Assembly (NCBI RefSeq): GCF_042466685.1
Contig: NZ_CP170448.1
Location: 372,001-436,000 of the forward strand
Origin: Vreelandella sp042466685
Lineage (GTDB): Bacteria > Pseudomonadota > Gammaproteobacteria > Pseudomonadales > Halomonadaceae
Reading direction: 5' to 3'
Length of the DNA: 64,000 nucleotides
Numbering within the stretch: position 1 is the first letter of the stretch; every line of letters starts with the position of its first letter. The notes under the pieces are model-generated. The model did not search any database. It was not told the DNA's origin and saw only the letters and a list, made by a program, of their open reading frames with translations. Below, piece after piece: positions 37,659 to 47,700 of the stretch. Both the position numbers and the translations under genes were made by a program.

Positions 37659-38603
37659 CTAGTACAGCATCGCAAAGAGTTTGCGGCGGTAAGCAACGGT
37701 TAGCGGGTGTTCGGCGCCGAGTGCGTCGAACACCTGCAGCAGCGTTTTGCGCGCCGCGTCATCGTTATAGGCGCGATCCTGTTTCATCAGCGCCAGCAGC
37801 GCTTCCAGCCCTTCATCGTAATGACCGTCGGCCACTTGGCGCAGGGCGCGCTGGTATTGTGCTTCACTGTCAGTGCGATCGCCCAGCGCGGCGACCTCTT
37901 CGGCGCAGAGTGCCTGCTCGCTAAATTCGATGCTAGCGCGTACGCCCCGTGCAGGCGCCGCATCGCGCTCTTCCGGCGGCAGGTTATCCAGCACATCGCG
38001 GGCCTCATTGCCTTGCCCTTCTGCCAACAGTACTCGGGCGAACGCTACTTGATAGGCGTAGTGTTCGGGGTATTGCTCCATTAAGGTTTGGTAAATCTCG
38101 CGGGCGCCAGCGGTATCGCCTGCTTTCAGCGCCTCTTCCGCCTGCTCTTCTGGGGTGGGCGGTGCCTCACCTGGGGCCGGGAAGTAGCGGTTCAGCCACT
38201 CACGCACTTCTTTCTCCGGCAGAGCGCCCTGGAAGCCATCGACTAAACCGCCTTGGCTAATCAGCTTCACATCAGGCACCGACTGTACGCCCAATTGGCC
38301 GCCGATTTCAGGGTTCGCTTCGATATCGAGCTTGCCGAGCAGGAAAGCACCCGCGTACTCAACTACCAGCTTTTCCAGTATTGAAAGCAGAGTACTGCTG
38401 CCAGGGTGAGAAGGTGAGTAGCAGCCCAATAGCACGGGCACCTTCATGGAGGCTTCCAACACCTGCTGAATATTGCCTGCATTAAGCTCGATAATAACGT
38501 CTTCAGGGCGCACCGCCCCTTGGTTAGCGTCAGGCGTGGGAGCGTCGGCATTTCCGGTATCCGCAGTCAGCGGTTTACCTGAGCGGGGATCAATAATCTG
38601 CAT
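37659..38603 (-). CDS. cnoX: Thioredoxin-TPR co-chaperone, CnoX/YbbN type
   Basis: A 314-residue protein with an N-terminal thioredoxin fold (about 25-130) and C-terminal TPR helices. In E. coli the homologue protects proteins from hypochlorous acid and hands them to GroEL and DnaK. The usual redox site is absent: the segment reads LLGCYSPSHPGSST with no CxxC, so a reductase activity is unlikely and a holdase role fits. ATG 38603 is chosen as the frame upstream to 38738 carries no folded-looking sequence. It is convergent with the lyase gene, 6 bp apart. Confidence 0.85.
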   Translation of the reverse strand: MQIIDPRSGKPLTADTGNADAPTPDANQGAVRPEDVIIELNAGNIQQVLEASMKVPVLLGCYSPSHPGSSTLLSILEKLVVEYAGAFLLGKLDIEANPEIGGQLGVQSVPDVKLISQGGLVDGFQGALPEKEVREWLNRYFPAPGEAPPTPEEQAEEALKAGDTAGAREIYQTLMEQYPEHYAYQVAFARVLLAEGQGNEARDVLDNLPPEERDAAPARGVRASIEFSEQALCAEEVAALGDRTDSEAQYQRALRQVADGHYDEGLEALLALMKQDRAYNDDAARKTLLQVFDALGAEHPLTVAYRRKLFAMLY

Positions 38604-38777
38604 GGGTAGACTCGGCATCAAAAAATGAACAATAGTTCCCCATGATATGCAGGCATGCCCGGGAGGATTCAAGGAAAGAGGGGGAAATAAAACCCAGGGC
38701 GCAATCATAGGCGCCCTGGTCGAGCATTTTTCTGGCAATGTTGCTGGTACTGTTTCGAGTACTGTTTCTGATACTGC

Positions 38778-39836
38778 TTAAGGAATGATGCGTTCAGCGC
38801 GAAGGCGGGCGAACAAGTCGAAAAACGCCGCACGGGTTTCGCGGAAATGGTCAAAGCCGAAATCACGGGATTTGGTCACATCGTTGACGCACTTAAGTTC
38901 GCGCCCCAGGTCGGCATCGGTGTGCCACCAGGAGGCCAGCTTGGAAACGTCAGGTTCAATCAGGTCGTGTTGTTCGGCCATTTCAGCCCAAGTTGGCGCA
39001 ATGTCGGCCATTTGTATTTCAAGCGGTTGCGGCGTTTCCGGGCAGTCCGGCACTTCAAGGCCGAAAAACTCACCCATTTCATTCCATAGCCGACGCCAGC
39101 GGAAAATGTCGCCATTGACGGTGTTGAAGGCTTCGTTATGCGCCCCAGGCGATACTGCCGCCCACTCCATCTGCCGCGCCAGCACCAGCGAATCGGTTAG
39201 GTCGGTCAAAGCGTTCCACTGGGTCTGCGAGCCTGGGAAAATAAACGGCTTACCCGTGGCTTTGCAGATAGAGGCGTAAACCGCCAGCGTCACGCCCATA
39301 TTCATGGCATTACCGCGGGCATAGCCGATCACGGTGTGCGGACGGTGCACGTTCCAGCTAAAGCCGTCCCGATCCGCTGCTGCGAACATGATGTCTTCGA
39401 GGGTGTAGTAGAAGTTCTCACCCGGTACGCGGGGCGCTGATTCACGAAATGGCGTCTCGGTCTTGCCACTACCGTAGTTCTCGAAGGCGCCTAGGTACTG
39501 CTTGGTGCCGGTGACCAGCGAGACATGGGCCACGCTTGCGTCCTGCAAGGCATCAAGCAGGTTGTGCATCATTGCGCCGTTGGCCTCGACGTTGGCCTTT
39601 TCATTTTCGCGCCGCACCCAAGTGCAATAAAACACGTGGGTGATGGGTAGCCCCGCCAATGCTTCAGCTGTGGCCTCGCGATCTAGCAGGTCGGCAGCGA
39701 CGGGAATGACTCCTGCTTGATCAGAGGGGCGTCGAGATAATCCATAGACACTCCATCCGCTAGCGGTGAGGTAGCTAGCTAAGTTGCCGCCGGTAATACC
39801 GGTCGCGCCGACGACTAATGCGGTGCCTTTGCGCAT
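38778..39836 (-). CDS. SDR family reductase, PRISE-like
   Basis: A 352-residue NAD(P)-dependent short-chain dehydrogenase. Rossmann motif VVGATGITGGNL (8-19), VTGTKQYLGAFENYG, the PRISE-type motif NFYYTLEDIMF holding the active tyrosine instead of the usual YxxxK, and NVHRPHTVIGYARGN. PRISE enzymes (progesterone 5-beta-reductase/iridoid synthase relatives) reduce the carbon-carbon double bond of enones. ATG 39836 follows CAGGAG with six bases. It is divergent from a LysR regulator, which likely controls it. Confidence 0.85.
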   Translation of the reverse strand: MRKGTALVVGATGITGGNLASYLTASGWSVYGLSRRPSDQAGVIPVAADLLDREATAEALAGLPITHVFYCTWVRRENEKANVEANGAMMHNLLDALQDASVAHVSLVTGTKQYLGAFENYGSGKTETPFRESAPRVPGENFYYTLEDIMFAAADRDGFSWNVHRPHTVIGYARGNAMNMGVTLAVYASICKATGKPFIFPGSQTQWNALTDLTDSLVLARQMEWAAVSPGAHNEAFNTVNGDIFRWRRLWNEMGEFFGLEVPDCPETPQPLEIQMADIAPTWAEMAEQHDLIEPDVSKLASWWHTDADLGRELKCVNDVTKSRDFGFDHFRETRAAFFDLFARLRAERIIP

Positions 39837-39976
39837 GTTTAACTCCTGTTGCAGACAAGATTTTCGGAACGGGCACCGGAAATACATTTTGTGCCCGATG
39901 AAAAGCAGTCTGGTCGCCGATGATCATTGCTACAATTGGAAAAATCGCAAATCTTTATTGCGCTAGGAGCAACTTG

Positions 39977-40912
39977 ATGGATCTCAATGCGCTACGCATC
40001 TTTGAGCGCGTCGCCGCGACCGGCAGCTTTACCGTCACTGCACGTCATTTTCATCGGGCGGTGTCGTCGGTCTCACGTCAGATTGCCTCTTTAGAGGAGG
40101 CGCTTGGCCAGCAGTTGTTCTACCGCCATACCCGGGCTGTGACGCTGACCGAAGCGGGGTGGCGTTACTATCAGGAAGTTCGCGAGATACTGGAGCGGCT
40201 CGACCTGGCGACCGAAGCGCTAATGGCGCCTAATACCGAGCCTAGCGGCATGCTACGTCTCAACGCCCCGGTGGCTTTCGGCCAGCGCCAAATCGTGCCT
40301 ATCCTGCACCACTTCCAGCGCCGCTACCCGGCGATCAAAGCCGAACTGATGCTGACTGATCAACTGACCGACCCGGTGCGCGAGGGCATCGATATCACCT
40401 TTCGCGTCGGGGCATTGGCGGATTCCACCTTGGTGGCACGCCGCCTAGCGCCAATGAATTATGTGGTGGCCGCGGCGCCCGACTATTTGCAACGTTGTGG
40501 TACACCCACCCGCCCGGACGACCTGAGCCAGCATGACTGCTTACTTTACCAGGGCGAAATGGGCCGCCAGCGCTGGTATTTCAATACTGCTGATCAGTCA
40601 CAAGCCTGCACTTATAAAGTCGACGGCAGCCTCTACAGCAACGATGCCGAGAGTTTGGTGCGCGCAGCATTAATGGGGCAGGGGCTGGTGATGTTTCCCA
40701 CCTGGCTGATCGCTGACGAATTGGCATCCGGCGCACTGGTGCCGATACTCGAAGCGTGGGAGTGCGAAGTTATGCCGGGCAGGCGCGATATCCACGTGCT
40801 CTATGCTCAGCGTCGCCTACACACACACAAGGTAAGTGCATTTCTAGATCATCTGTTTGAGATGGTTGGGCCTACACCACACTGGGATCGCTGGCGTGAA
40901 CAGCAGGATTAG
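39977..40912 (+). CDS. LysR family transcriptional regulator
   Basis: A 311-residue regulator with an N-terminal winged helix-turn-helix (about 3-62, FERVAATGSFTVTARHFHRAVSSVSRQIASLE) and the LysR substrate-binding domain (about 90-295) of the CrgA/DsdC-like subgroup that usually controls an adjacent, divergent gene. ATG 39977 has AGGAG six bases upstream. The neighbour is the PRISE-like reductase, 140 bp away; an enone or its product may be the inducer. Confidence 0.9.
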   Translation: MDLNALRIFERVAATGSFTVTARHFHRAVSSVSRQIASLEEALGQQLFYRHTRAVTLTEAGWRYYQEVREILERLDLATEALMAPNTEPSGMLRLNAPVAFGQRQIVPILHHFQRRYPAIKAELMLTDQLTDPVREGIDITFRVGALADSTLVARRLAPMNYVVAAAPDYLQRCGTPTRPDDLSQHDCLLYQGEMGRQRWYFNTADQSQACTYKVDGSLYSNDAESLVRAALMGQGLVMFPTWLIADELASGALVPILEAWECEVMPGRRDIHVLYAQRRLHTHKVSAFLDHLFEMVGPTPHWDRWREQQD

Positions 40913-40974
40913 CGCCGATAACACAGAAAAGGTGTCTGAGAATATTTAACCTGCAACCGCACATGCAACAACCG

Positions 40975-42315
40975 TCAATCTTCACGCATGGCTCGGGCCA
41001 ACATGTCGTTGATGGGTTTGGCCAAATAGCTTGAAAAACTTCTTTCGCCTGTACGCAGCATCACTTCAGCTGGCATACCAGCGAGCAATTTCATGGTTTC
41101 GGTCATGTTTTCTTGCCCTACAGTGGTGACGCGCAGGCGCACCTTATAATAGCGGGCCCGGGTCGCTTCATCCTCGAAACTGTTGGCACTGACGTGGATA
41201 ACCTCGCCGTCGATGACATTTGAAAGACGCTGGTTGAAAGCGCTGAAACGTATCTCGGCAGGCTGACCCATATAAAGGTGGTCGATATCATGGTCTGGCA
41301 CTTTGGCTTCTACAATAAAGCCGACATCGGTTGGCACAATATCGAGCAGCGGATCACCGGAACGGATAACGCCGCCCAGCGTATGCACTTTTAACCCCAC
41401 CACCGTTCCCGACACCGGTGCCAGCACCTCCGTGCGGTTCACCTTATCCATTAGGGCGGTGAGACGTTCTTCGGCGTCGGCCACTTCGGCTTGGATCTGG
41501 CGTAGGGCTTCGCCTACCTGCTGCTGAAACTCCTGCAGGCGAACCTGTTTTTGCAGCGCATTTTCACTGATTTGCGAATGCAGGCGAGCGACTTCTGAGG
41601 CGTGCTGGGCATTGATGCTTTGATATTCGAGGCTCTCGCGCTCCAGTTCGTGCATCCGCTGACTGCTGATCATGCCGTTTTGAAACAGTTTTCGGTGGTT
41701 GGCGACGTCGCCCTCAAGTGAGCTGATACGGCGCTGATTGATGGTCTGGGTATTGATCAATCCTTCAATCTGCTCATTCATTTGCACCATCTGCTCATCA
41801 AGAGAAGCAAGCGTGCTTGTGAGCGACTCCCGTCGGGAATCGAATAAACGGCGTTGTACTTCAAGCACCTCCCTCACACGGGGATAGTCCGAGGTGGTCA
41901 ACTCCTCGGGAAAGTTGAGCGTTTCGGCGTCGCTGAGTTCAGCCAGTAGTCGGATCTCGGTCGCTCGGCTGATGAGATAGTCAGAGCGGGTGACCCGCAG
42001 TTGTGAGCGTACCTGGGTATCGTCCAACACCATCAGGATATCGCCCGTTTCAACATGATCACCATCTTCAACCTCGATGCTTTTGACAATACCGCCTTCC
42101 AAGTGCTGCACAGTCTTGGTGAAGCTCTCTACTGATACGGATCCTGGCGCCACAACGGAGACCGCAAGATTCGCGAACACCGACCAACTGCCAAAGCCTC
42201 CTAGGGCGATAATTAGGATGGCGATGCCCAGTCGGCGGTAGCGCGTATCCTCAACCGGCAGTGCATCGGGCTTTTCAGCTGCGGTATTGTTGCCTTGTGA
42301 CTTTTGCATGTTCAT
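40975..42315 (-). CDS. Type I secretion membrane fusion protein (HlyD/PrtE family)
   Basis: A 446-residue periplasmic adaptor with a short cytoplasmic N terminus, one transmembrane helix (about 30-50), a biotinyl-lipoyl-like hairpin (GGIVKSIEVEDGDHVETGDILMVLDD), a long coiled coil (about 140-290, many heptads and Gln), and a beta-barrel C terminus with APVSGTVVGLKVHTLGGVI. It connects the ABC exporter (next gene, TAATG overlap) to an outer-membrane TolC-like channel, which is not encoded in this window. Its substrate is very probably the giant protein encoded divergently. Confidence 0.92.
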   Translation of the reverse strand: MNMQKSQGNNTAAEKPDALPVEDTRYRRLGIAILIIALGGFGSWSVFANLAVSVVAPGSVSVESFTKTVQHLEGGIVKSIEVEDGDHVETGDILMVLDDTQVRSQLRVTRSDYLISRATEIRLLAELSDAETLNFPEELTTSDYPRVREVLEVQRRLFDSRRESLTSTLASLDEQMVQMNEQIEGLINTQTINQRRISSLEGDVANHRKLFQNGMISSQRMHELERESLEYQSINAQHASEVARLHSQISENALQKQVRLQEFQQQVGEALRQIQAEVADAEERLTALMDKVNRTEVLAPVSGTVVGLKVHTLGGVIRSGDPLLDIVPTDVGFIVEAKVPDHDIDHLYMGQPAEIRFSAFNQRLSNVIDGEVIHVSANSFEDEATRARYYKVRLRVTTVGQENMTETMKLLAGMPAEVMLRTGERSFSSYLAKPINDMLARAMRED

Positions 42316-44081
42316 TACTGAGCCTCCTCGCCGCCATGGCGACCGCGTGCACTGGGTTTTAGCGACGCCACGCGCTGAGGTGGCGTGGGGCGACCTCCAT
42401 CTGCGGTCATGCGAGTAACTGGCGCTATTCTGGTGGGTGGCTTGAGCGAGGCGATTTGGCCCTCTTTCAACACTAATACTCGATCAACATTTCTAAGCAG
42501 GAGCGAACGGTGAGTAATGATCAGTGCCGTGGTGCCTTCCTGGCGTAGCCGAACGAGACAGTGAGCAAGGGAGTGCTCGCCCGCATCGTCCAGATTGGCA
42601 TCGGGCTCGTCCAGAACTATCAGTACGGGGTGGCCATACAGCGCCCGCGCCAAGCCGATACGCTGGCGCTGGCCTGCGGAGAGGGCATTACCGCCATGGG
42701 AGAGCCAAGTGTCATAGCCGTTCGGCTGTTCGAGAATCATGTCATGCACACCGGCTCTCTGCGCCGCCAGTACCACTGCTTCAGGGTCGACTTCGTCAAA
42801 GCGAGCAATATTCTCCGAGATCGTGCCATCGAAGAGTTCAATATCCTGGGGCAGGTAGCCAATGTGGGGCCCCAGTGCCATGCGGTTCCACTGGGTGATA
42901 TCGGCGCCATCCAGGCGAACACAGCCGAACTGGCTCGGCCAAATACCCAGCGCCACACGCGCAAGCGTCGACTTGCCGGAGGCGCTGGGCCCCACGATGG
43001 CGATGTGCTCGCCCTTGGCAATGGTTAGGTTGATATCGCGCAGGGTGGCCAGCTTCTGTCCAGGCGGCGCTGCCGTGACGCCATCAAGCGCGAGACGGCC
43101 CTTAGGTTTGGGAAGTGGCATACGCGGCTCTTCAGCAGGAATCGCCGTCAGTAGCTCACCGAGGCGCGCCTTGGCGGTACGAGCGCCAGCAAATCCCTTC
43201 CAGCCGTTAATCATTTGATCGATAGGCGCCAGCGCCCGCCCCATCAGAATGGATCCGGCAATCATCATGCCGGGCGTCAGGTCGCCCCCAAGTACCAGAT
43301 AAGCCCCTAAGCCAAGAATCAACGACTGGAACATAAGCCTTAGCACCTTGGAGGTGTTGGTGATCAGCCCGGCTCTATCGCTGGCTTTGGATTGCAGAAC
43401 CAGGTATTCGCGATGGCGAGCGCTCCACCGCCCCATGATGCCGGGCAGCATACCCATGGCGTGGAGCACCTCTGCATTTCTCAGATTGCTGTTAGCTAGA
43501 TCCTGGGACATCACATGCTGACTGTTGGCATCGTTCAGAAGCGATTTGGTGGTGACTTCGTTAATGATGGCAAGTGTCGCCAGGATGATGCCTGCCCCCA
43601 AGGCGAAGAGCCCAAACCAGGGATGGAACAGCGCAAGCACACCGATATAGATCGGTACCCAAGGGGCATCGAAGAAAGCAAACAGGCCATTGCCGGAAAG
43701 AAATTGACGGAGTGTCGTCAGGTCATTCAGCGGTTGCGCCGAGGGCTTGCCGGGCATCATCAGTGAGCGTTTAAACATAGCCGAATACAAGCGCTGACTG
43801 ATCTGGACATCGAGTTTGTTACCGATCCTTACGAGTATGCGCGAACGCATTAACTCTAGCCCGCCCATGACCATAAAAAGAAAGACCACAACCAGGGTCA
43901 GCATCAGCAGTGTTTCCTGGCTTCGTGTGGTGATGACCCGGTCGTAAACCTGCAGCATGTAGAGGGGCGGCACGAGCATCAGCAAGTTAATAAACAAACT
44001 AAATAGGCCAACGTAAAGGAAGCTGCTTCGGCAGGTGCTAAGCACTTTCTGCAGATCTGACCCCTCGCGTGAATTCAACAT
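42315..44081 (-). CDS. Type I secretion ABC exporter (PrtD/AprD-like)
   Basis: A 588-residue half-transporter: six transmembrane helices (about 20-310) followed by the ATPase. Walker A GPSASGKST (364-372), Q-loop YLPQDIELFDG, signature LSAGQRQRIGLARAL, Walker B VLIVLDEPDANLDD and the H-switch ITHR. No N-terminal C39 peptidase, so it exports proteins with uncleaved C-terminal signals. ATG 44081 has GGAG seven bases upstream. A proline-rich basic tail (PPTRIAPVTRMTADGG) ends the protein. The divergent partner gene encodes the likely substrate. Confidence 0.92.
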   Translation of the reverse strand: MLNSREGSDLQKVLSTCRSSFLYVGLFSLFINLLMLVPPLYMLQVYDRVITTRSQETLLMLTLVVVFLFMVMGGLELMRSRILVRIGNKLDVQISQRLYSAMFKRSLMMPGKPSAQPLNDLTTLRQFLSGNGLFAFFDAPWVPIYIGVLALFHPWFGLFALGAGIILATLAIINEVTTKSLLNDANSQHVMSQDLANSNLRNAEVLHAMGMLPGIMGRWSARHREYLVLQSKASDRAGLITNTSKVLRLMFQSLILGLGAYLVLGGDLTPGMMIAGSILMGRALAPIDQMINGWKGFAGARTAKARLGELLTAIPAEEPRMPLPKPKGRLALDGVTAAPPGQKLATLRDINLTIAKGEHIAIVGPSASGKSTLARVALGIWPSQFGCVRLDGADITQWNRMALGPHIGYLPQDIELFDGTISENIARFDEVDPEAVVLAAQRAGVHDMILEQPNGYDTWLSHGGNALSAGQRQRIGLARALYGHPVLIVLDEPDANLDDAGEHSLAHCLVRLRQEGTTALIITHRSLLLRNVDRVLVLKEGQIASLKPPTRIAPVTRMTADGGRPTPPQRVASLKPSARGRHGGEEAQ

Positions 44082-44724
44082 GGCTGAGCTCCAGGGCATT
44101 GTTGGATGTTCTTTAGGCCCAGCTCTCAACAACTGATAACAACGCCTTGCACAGTCATTAAGGGGGTCGCTATGAGAGGATTCATCGCCTGTTGGGCACC
44201 TATCTGCCTTTAAAGCAAAGCCACTCTTTTGTAATTGTTGTGTAAGTTGTTTGTTAGTTAGCGTATCAGGTTATTTTTAAAGGCAGGCTATTAATTTTTT
44301 AGTTTTGTTTGAGGTAATAACTAGTGTGCGTTTTTGCTAATCACCGAGATTTATCGTAAGACGAGGGCGTTATTTTTCTACTGAAAACCGCTTGTTTTTT
44401 TTGTCACCATATCCCCGCTTAACGCTCAGTACTTTTATGTGTTTATTATTATGATGTTGATTATATTGATTTTTTTAATATAACTTTAGCGATTTGCTGT
44501 AACAATTAGATACAAAATAGTGTTTCTCGCCGCCGCTTGCTACCCCTAAAAGCTCGATTAGACTCACGAAGTGTCACTCCGATTTGCCAGCGGTTTAAAG
44601 CTGTCTGCAAAGCGGTGAGGAAGAGAACATTGTAACAAGCGTTGTAACAAAGATTGAGGTGGTTACTCCCAGGCGCACGCGCTGGTGCGTTCGTAGAATT
44701 CTAATGAAAACCGTGAGGTGGACC
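44082..44724. promoter_or_regulatory. AT-rich control region between the exporter and the giant secreted protein
   Basis: The 640-bp divergent gap is much more AT-rich than its surroundings, particularly 44220-44520, as at many horizontally acquired or H-NS-type regulated surface-protein promoters. A -35/-10 pair pointing to the giant gene can be written as TTGATT (44457-44462), 16 bp, TATAAC (44479-44484). The tandem palindrome TTGTAACAA occurs at 44630-44638 and 44642-44650, and a related CTGTAACAAT at 44497-44506. No coding frame of note. Confidence 0.5.
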
Positions 44725-47700
44725 ATGTTTTCAATGTCATTTGTTTCCGGTCAGGCGAAGTCTTTACTGGGAACCGTTCATGAAGGCGGGCGCTGGGGTA
44801 GAGATACGTTTCATGACCATCAGTTACACGTGGTTCCACATCCCAGCCCGTGGGAGTCGTCTATCCAAGCCATACGCTTGGCGTGGGAAGATGCTCGTAA
44901 TGAAGTCTCGGTATTTGAGAGTTTCGAGCGGCCCTTCGTTTTCGAAAACTTGCCTATGCCAGCGTTGGGAAGGCTGAAAATGCGCCTGGAAGCAATGGAT
45001 GAGTTCGGTAACGTGCTTCCTAGCTCAGACATGACGATAGATTTAGATGTGGTGCCAGAGAGTGATACGTCTCAAGAGACGCTTCCAGAGTCAAGAGAGG
45101 AAGCGTCTCTTGAGACTAAGAGTGCTGCGCTCGTCGATGACCTGATGCTTCCACAAGCTGACGGTGGTTTTGCGGTTCAGGCGGTGATAGCAGATACCTT
45201 CACTCCGATTCGGATTCAGGCAGAAGATGCTGACGACAGCGATGGTATCTCGGCGGTTATTACGGGCTCCGGTATTAACGTGGTCGATGACCCCGTCAGC
45301 CAGCCGAATGCGGTCAATGCCGACGGGCAAGCTTATGTGGACTATGGCGACGGTGTTAATGGTGGGGAAACACTGACATTCACGTTCAGCGTTGAAGAGG
45401 CGGGTGAGTACGAACTGGCGCTGGGCTATGCGCTTAGTCAAAACGACGATGGCAGCGATCGAAACCGGCCTCTACGGTTGGACGTCAATGGCGAGTTAGT
45501 GGATCGCATGTTCGATCTCCCCAGTACCACCCTGACGAGTACTTCAACCGACTTCAGCGACTACGGTGAACGTACCATTCGTGTACAGCTTGAGGCGGGC
45601 GAGAACACGGTAACCTTTACCTCTAACGGCGCTAGCGGCCCTAATGTTGACTACCTGGAAGTTCGCGCACCGGATCCGGATGTGTACGTTGTTCAGGCGG
45701 AAGATCTCGTGCTTTCGCCAGTGGCTGACAACGAAAACGGTGCGACCAACCGTGTGGTCACCGTGGACAACATCGCCGATTTTACCAATGGGTTAGAAAC
45801 CTTCCGAGTGGGCGCCGAGGGCGCAAGCTATCTCGACTGGGCATTCAACAATGCCAATGCCTACGGCGAGTTCACTCTGGATGTCGCCACTTCGGGCACC
45901 TACAGCGTGACGGTGACTTATGCGACCAGTTCCGCGCGGCCGTTGGGTCTCTCCTTGGTGGATGAGGGTGTTTTGACCCCGCAAGGTACATTCAATTTCA
46001 CCCCGACGGCGGAGCCGAACTACTACCCCGACGATGTCAGCGATGTGCCCACGGCCAATCAGCCAGCGGGCCCAACGGGTGGCAATCCAACTCGACAAAC
46101 CGAGTGGGAAGGCTGGTCCACCGAAACCATTGAAATCTCCCTCGCCGCGGGCAGCAACACCCTACGCCTTGGCGGCGCCGCCAACGGCCCCAATATCGAT
46201 AAGTTTGAGGTGGCGCTAGTGGCGGCAGACCCGGTCGCCCCCACGACGCCAGTGATCGATGCCATCGTGGTGCAGGCTGAGGACGCCGAACTCGGGGCTG
46301 GTAATGATGCAGGCACCTTGGTGCGCGATGCCGAGAACCCTGAAAGCGGGACAAGTTTTCAAGGACTTCGTCCTGATTATTCTGGCACCGGCTATGTCGA
46401 CTACGGCAGTGCGCCGGGCGATAGCCTAACCTTCACGGTCAATGTCGCCGAAGCCGGCAGCTATGATCTGAACTTCCGCTATGCTAGCAGCGGCGACCGT
46501 CCGATGAGCCTTGCCGTCAACGGTTCGCCGCTGGCGCAGCAGGCCTTTGCGTCCACGGATCCCAACGCAACTAACCAAGCGCCAGAAGGCTTCGATGTGT
46601 GGGCTTATCAAAGCCTGACCACCGAGCTCGTTGCGGGCGACAATACCATTGTGCTGAGCATTCCCGCTGGGGCTGGCAGCGGCCCGAATCTCGACCGCCT
46701 GGAAGTCACCACCGCGGGCACCGGCCCGGTCGGCGATGTTCAGGCAGATGCCGACGAAGCGCCGCTGGCATTCAGCGCTGACAACAGCGTGATTAACGGT
46801 GCTACCGTGGGCGAGGCCGGTTTCAGTGTGACCGGGCTCGATGCAGACATTGCGACAGTGGGGATAAGCTTCGATGGCGGCGTCACCGTTGAGGAGGTAA
46901 CGCCTAATACGGACGGCAGCTTCACTCTCGATCTTTCTGGCCGTGGCGACGGTGACCTCACAGCCACTCTGATCGCCATGGATGCCTTTGGTAACCGTGT
47001 CGAGCAGTCAATTGATCTTACCCTGGATACCACGGCTGATGAAGGCGATGATCTAGCCCTTGAGGGCCCGGCTGCCGAGATCCCGGATGGCGACAGTGCT
47101 ACGGTCGTATTCGGTGTGGCGGGTATCGACGCCGGCTCGACCCTTGAAGTCAGCTTTGATGGCGGCGCGACGCGTCAACCTGTCACCAGCGATGGCGATA
47201 GCCTGTCGATTGACCTTAGCGGCCAGGGTTCAGGCGACGTGACGGTAACGCTGATTGTCACCGACGCGGCCGGTAACGAAGCCAGCGTGCAGGATACGGT
47301 GACGCTCGCCGCAGCATCTGGGCCGGTTACTCTCGATGTGGTCTTTGATGAAGCTTCGATTACTCCCTATAACGACACCCAGGACAACCCGGCAAGCGGT
47401 ACCGGCGCAACGGTGGAAGATGACGGCGCCACGCTTTCGCTGACTGATAATGTCTGGAAGCGGGCAGAACTGCCAAGCAGCTACACCATTACCGGCCAGA
47501 CATTGCTGACGCTGGATGTGGCGATTTCGGACGCGCCGGTACCGGAAATTGTCGCGATCGGTTTTGATAACGACGACAACCCCTTCAACGGTGGCAATAG
47601 CGTCTACCAACTAGGCGGCACCCAGACCCAAGGTGGTTTCGTTGATTTGCGCGGCCAAGGTGTCGACAACGGCGACGGTAGCTTCCGCTTTACCATAGAC

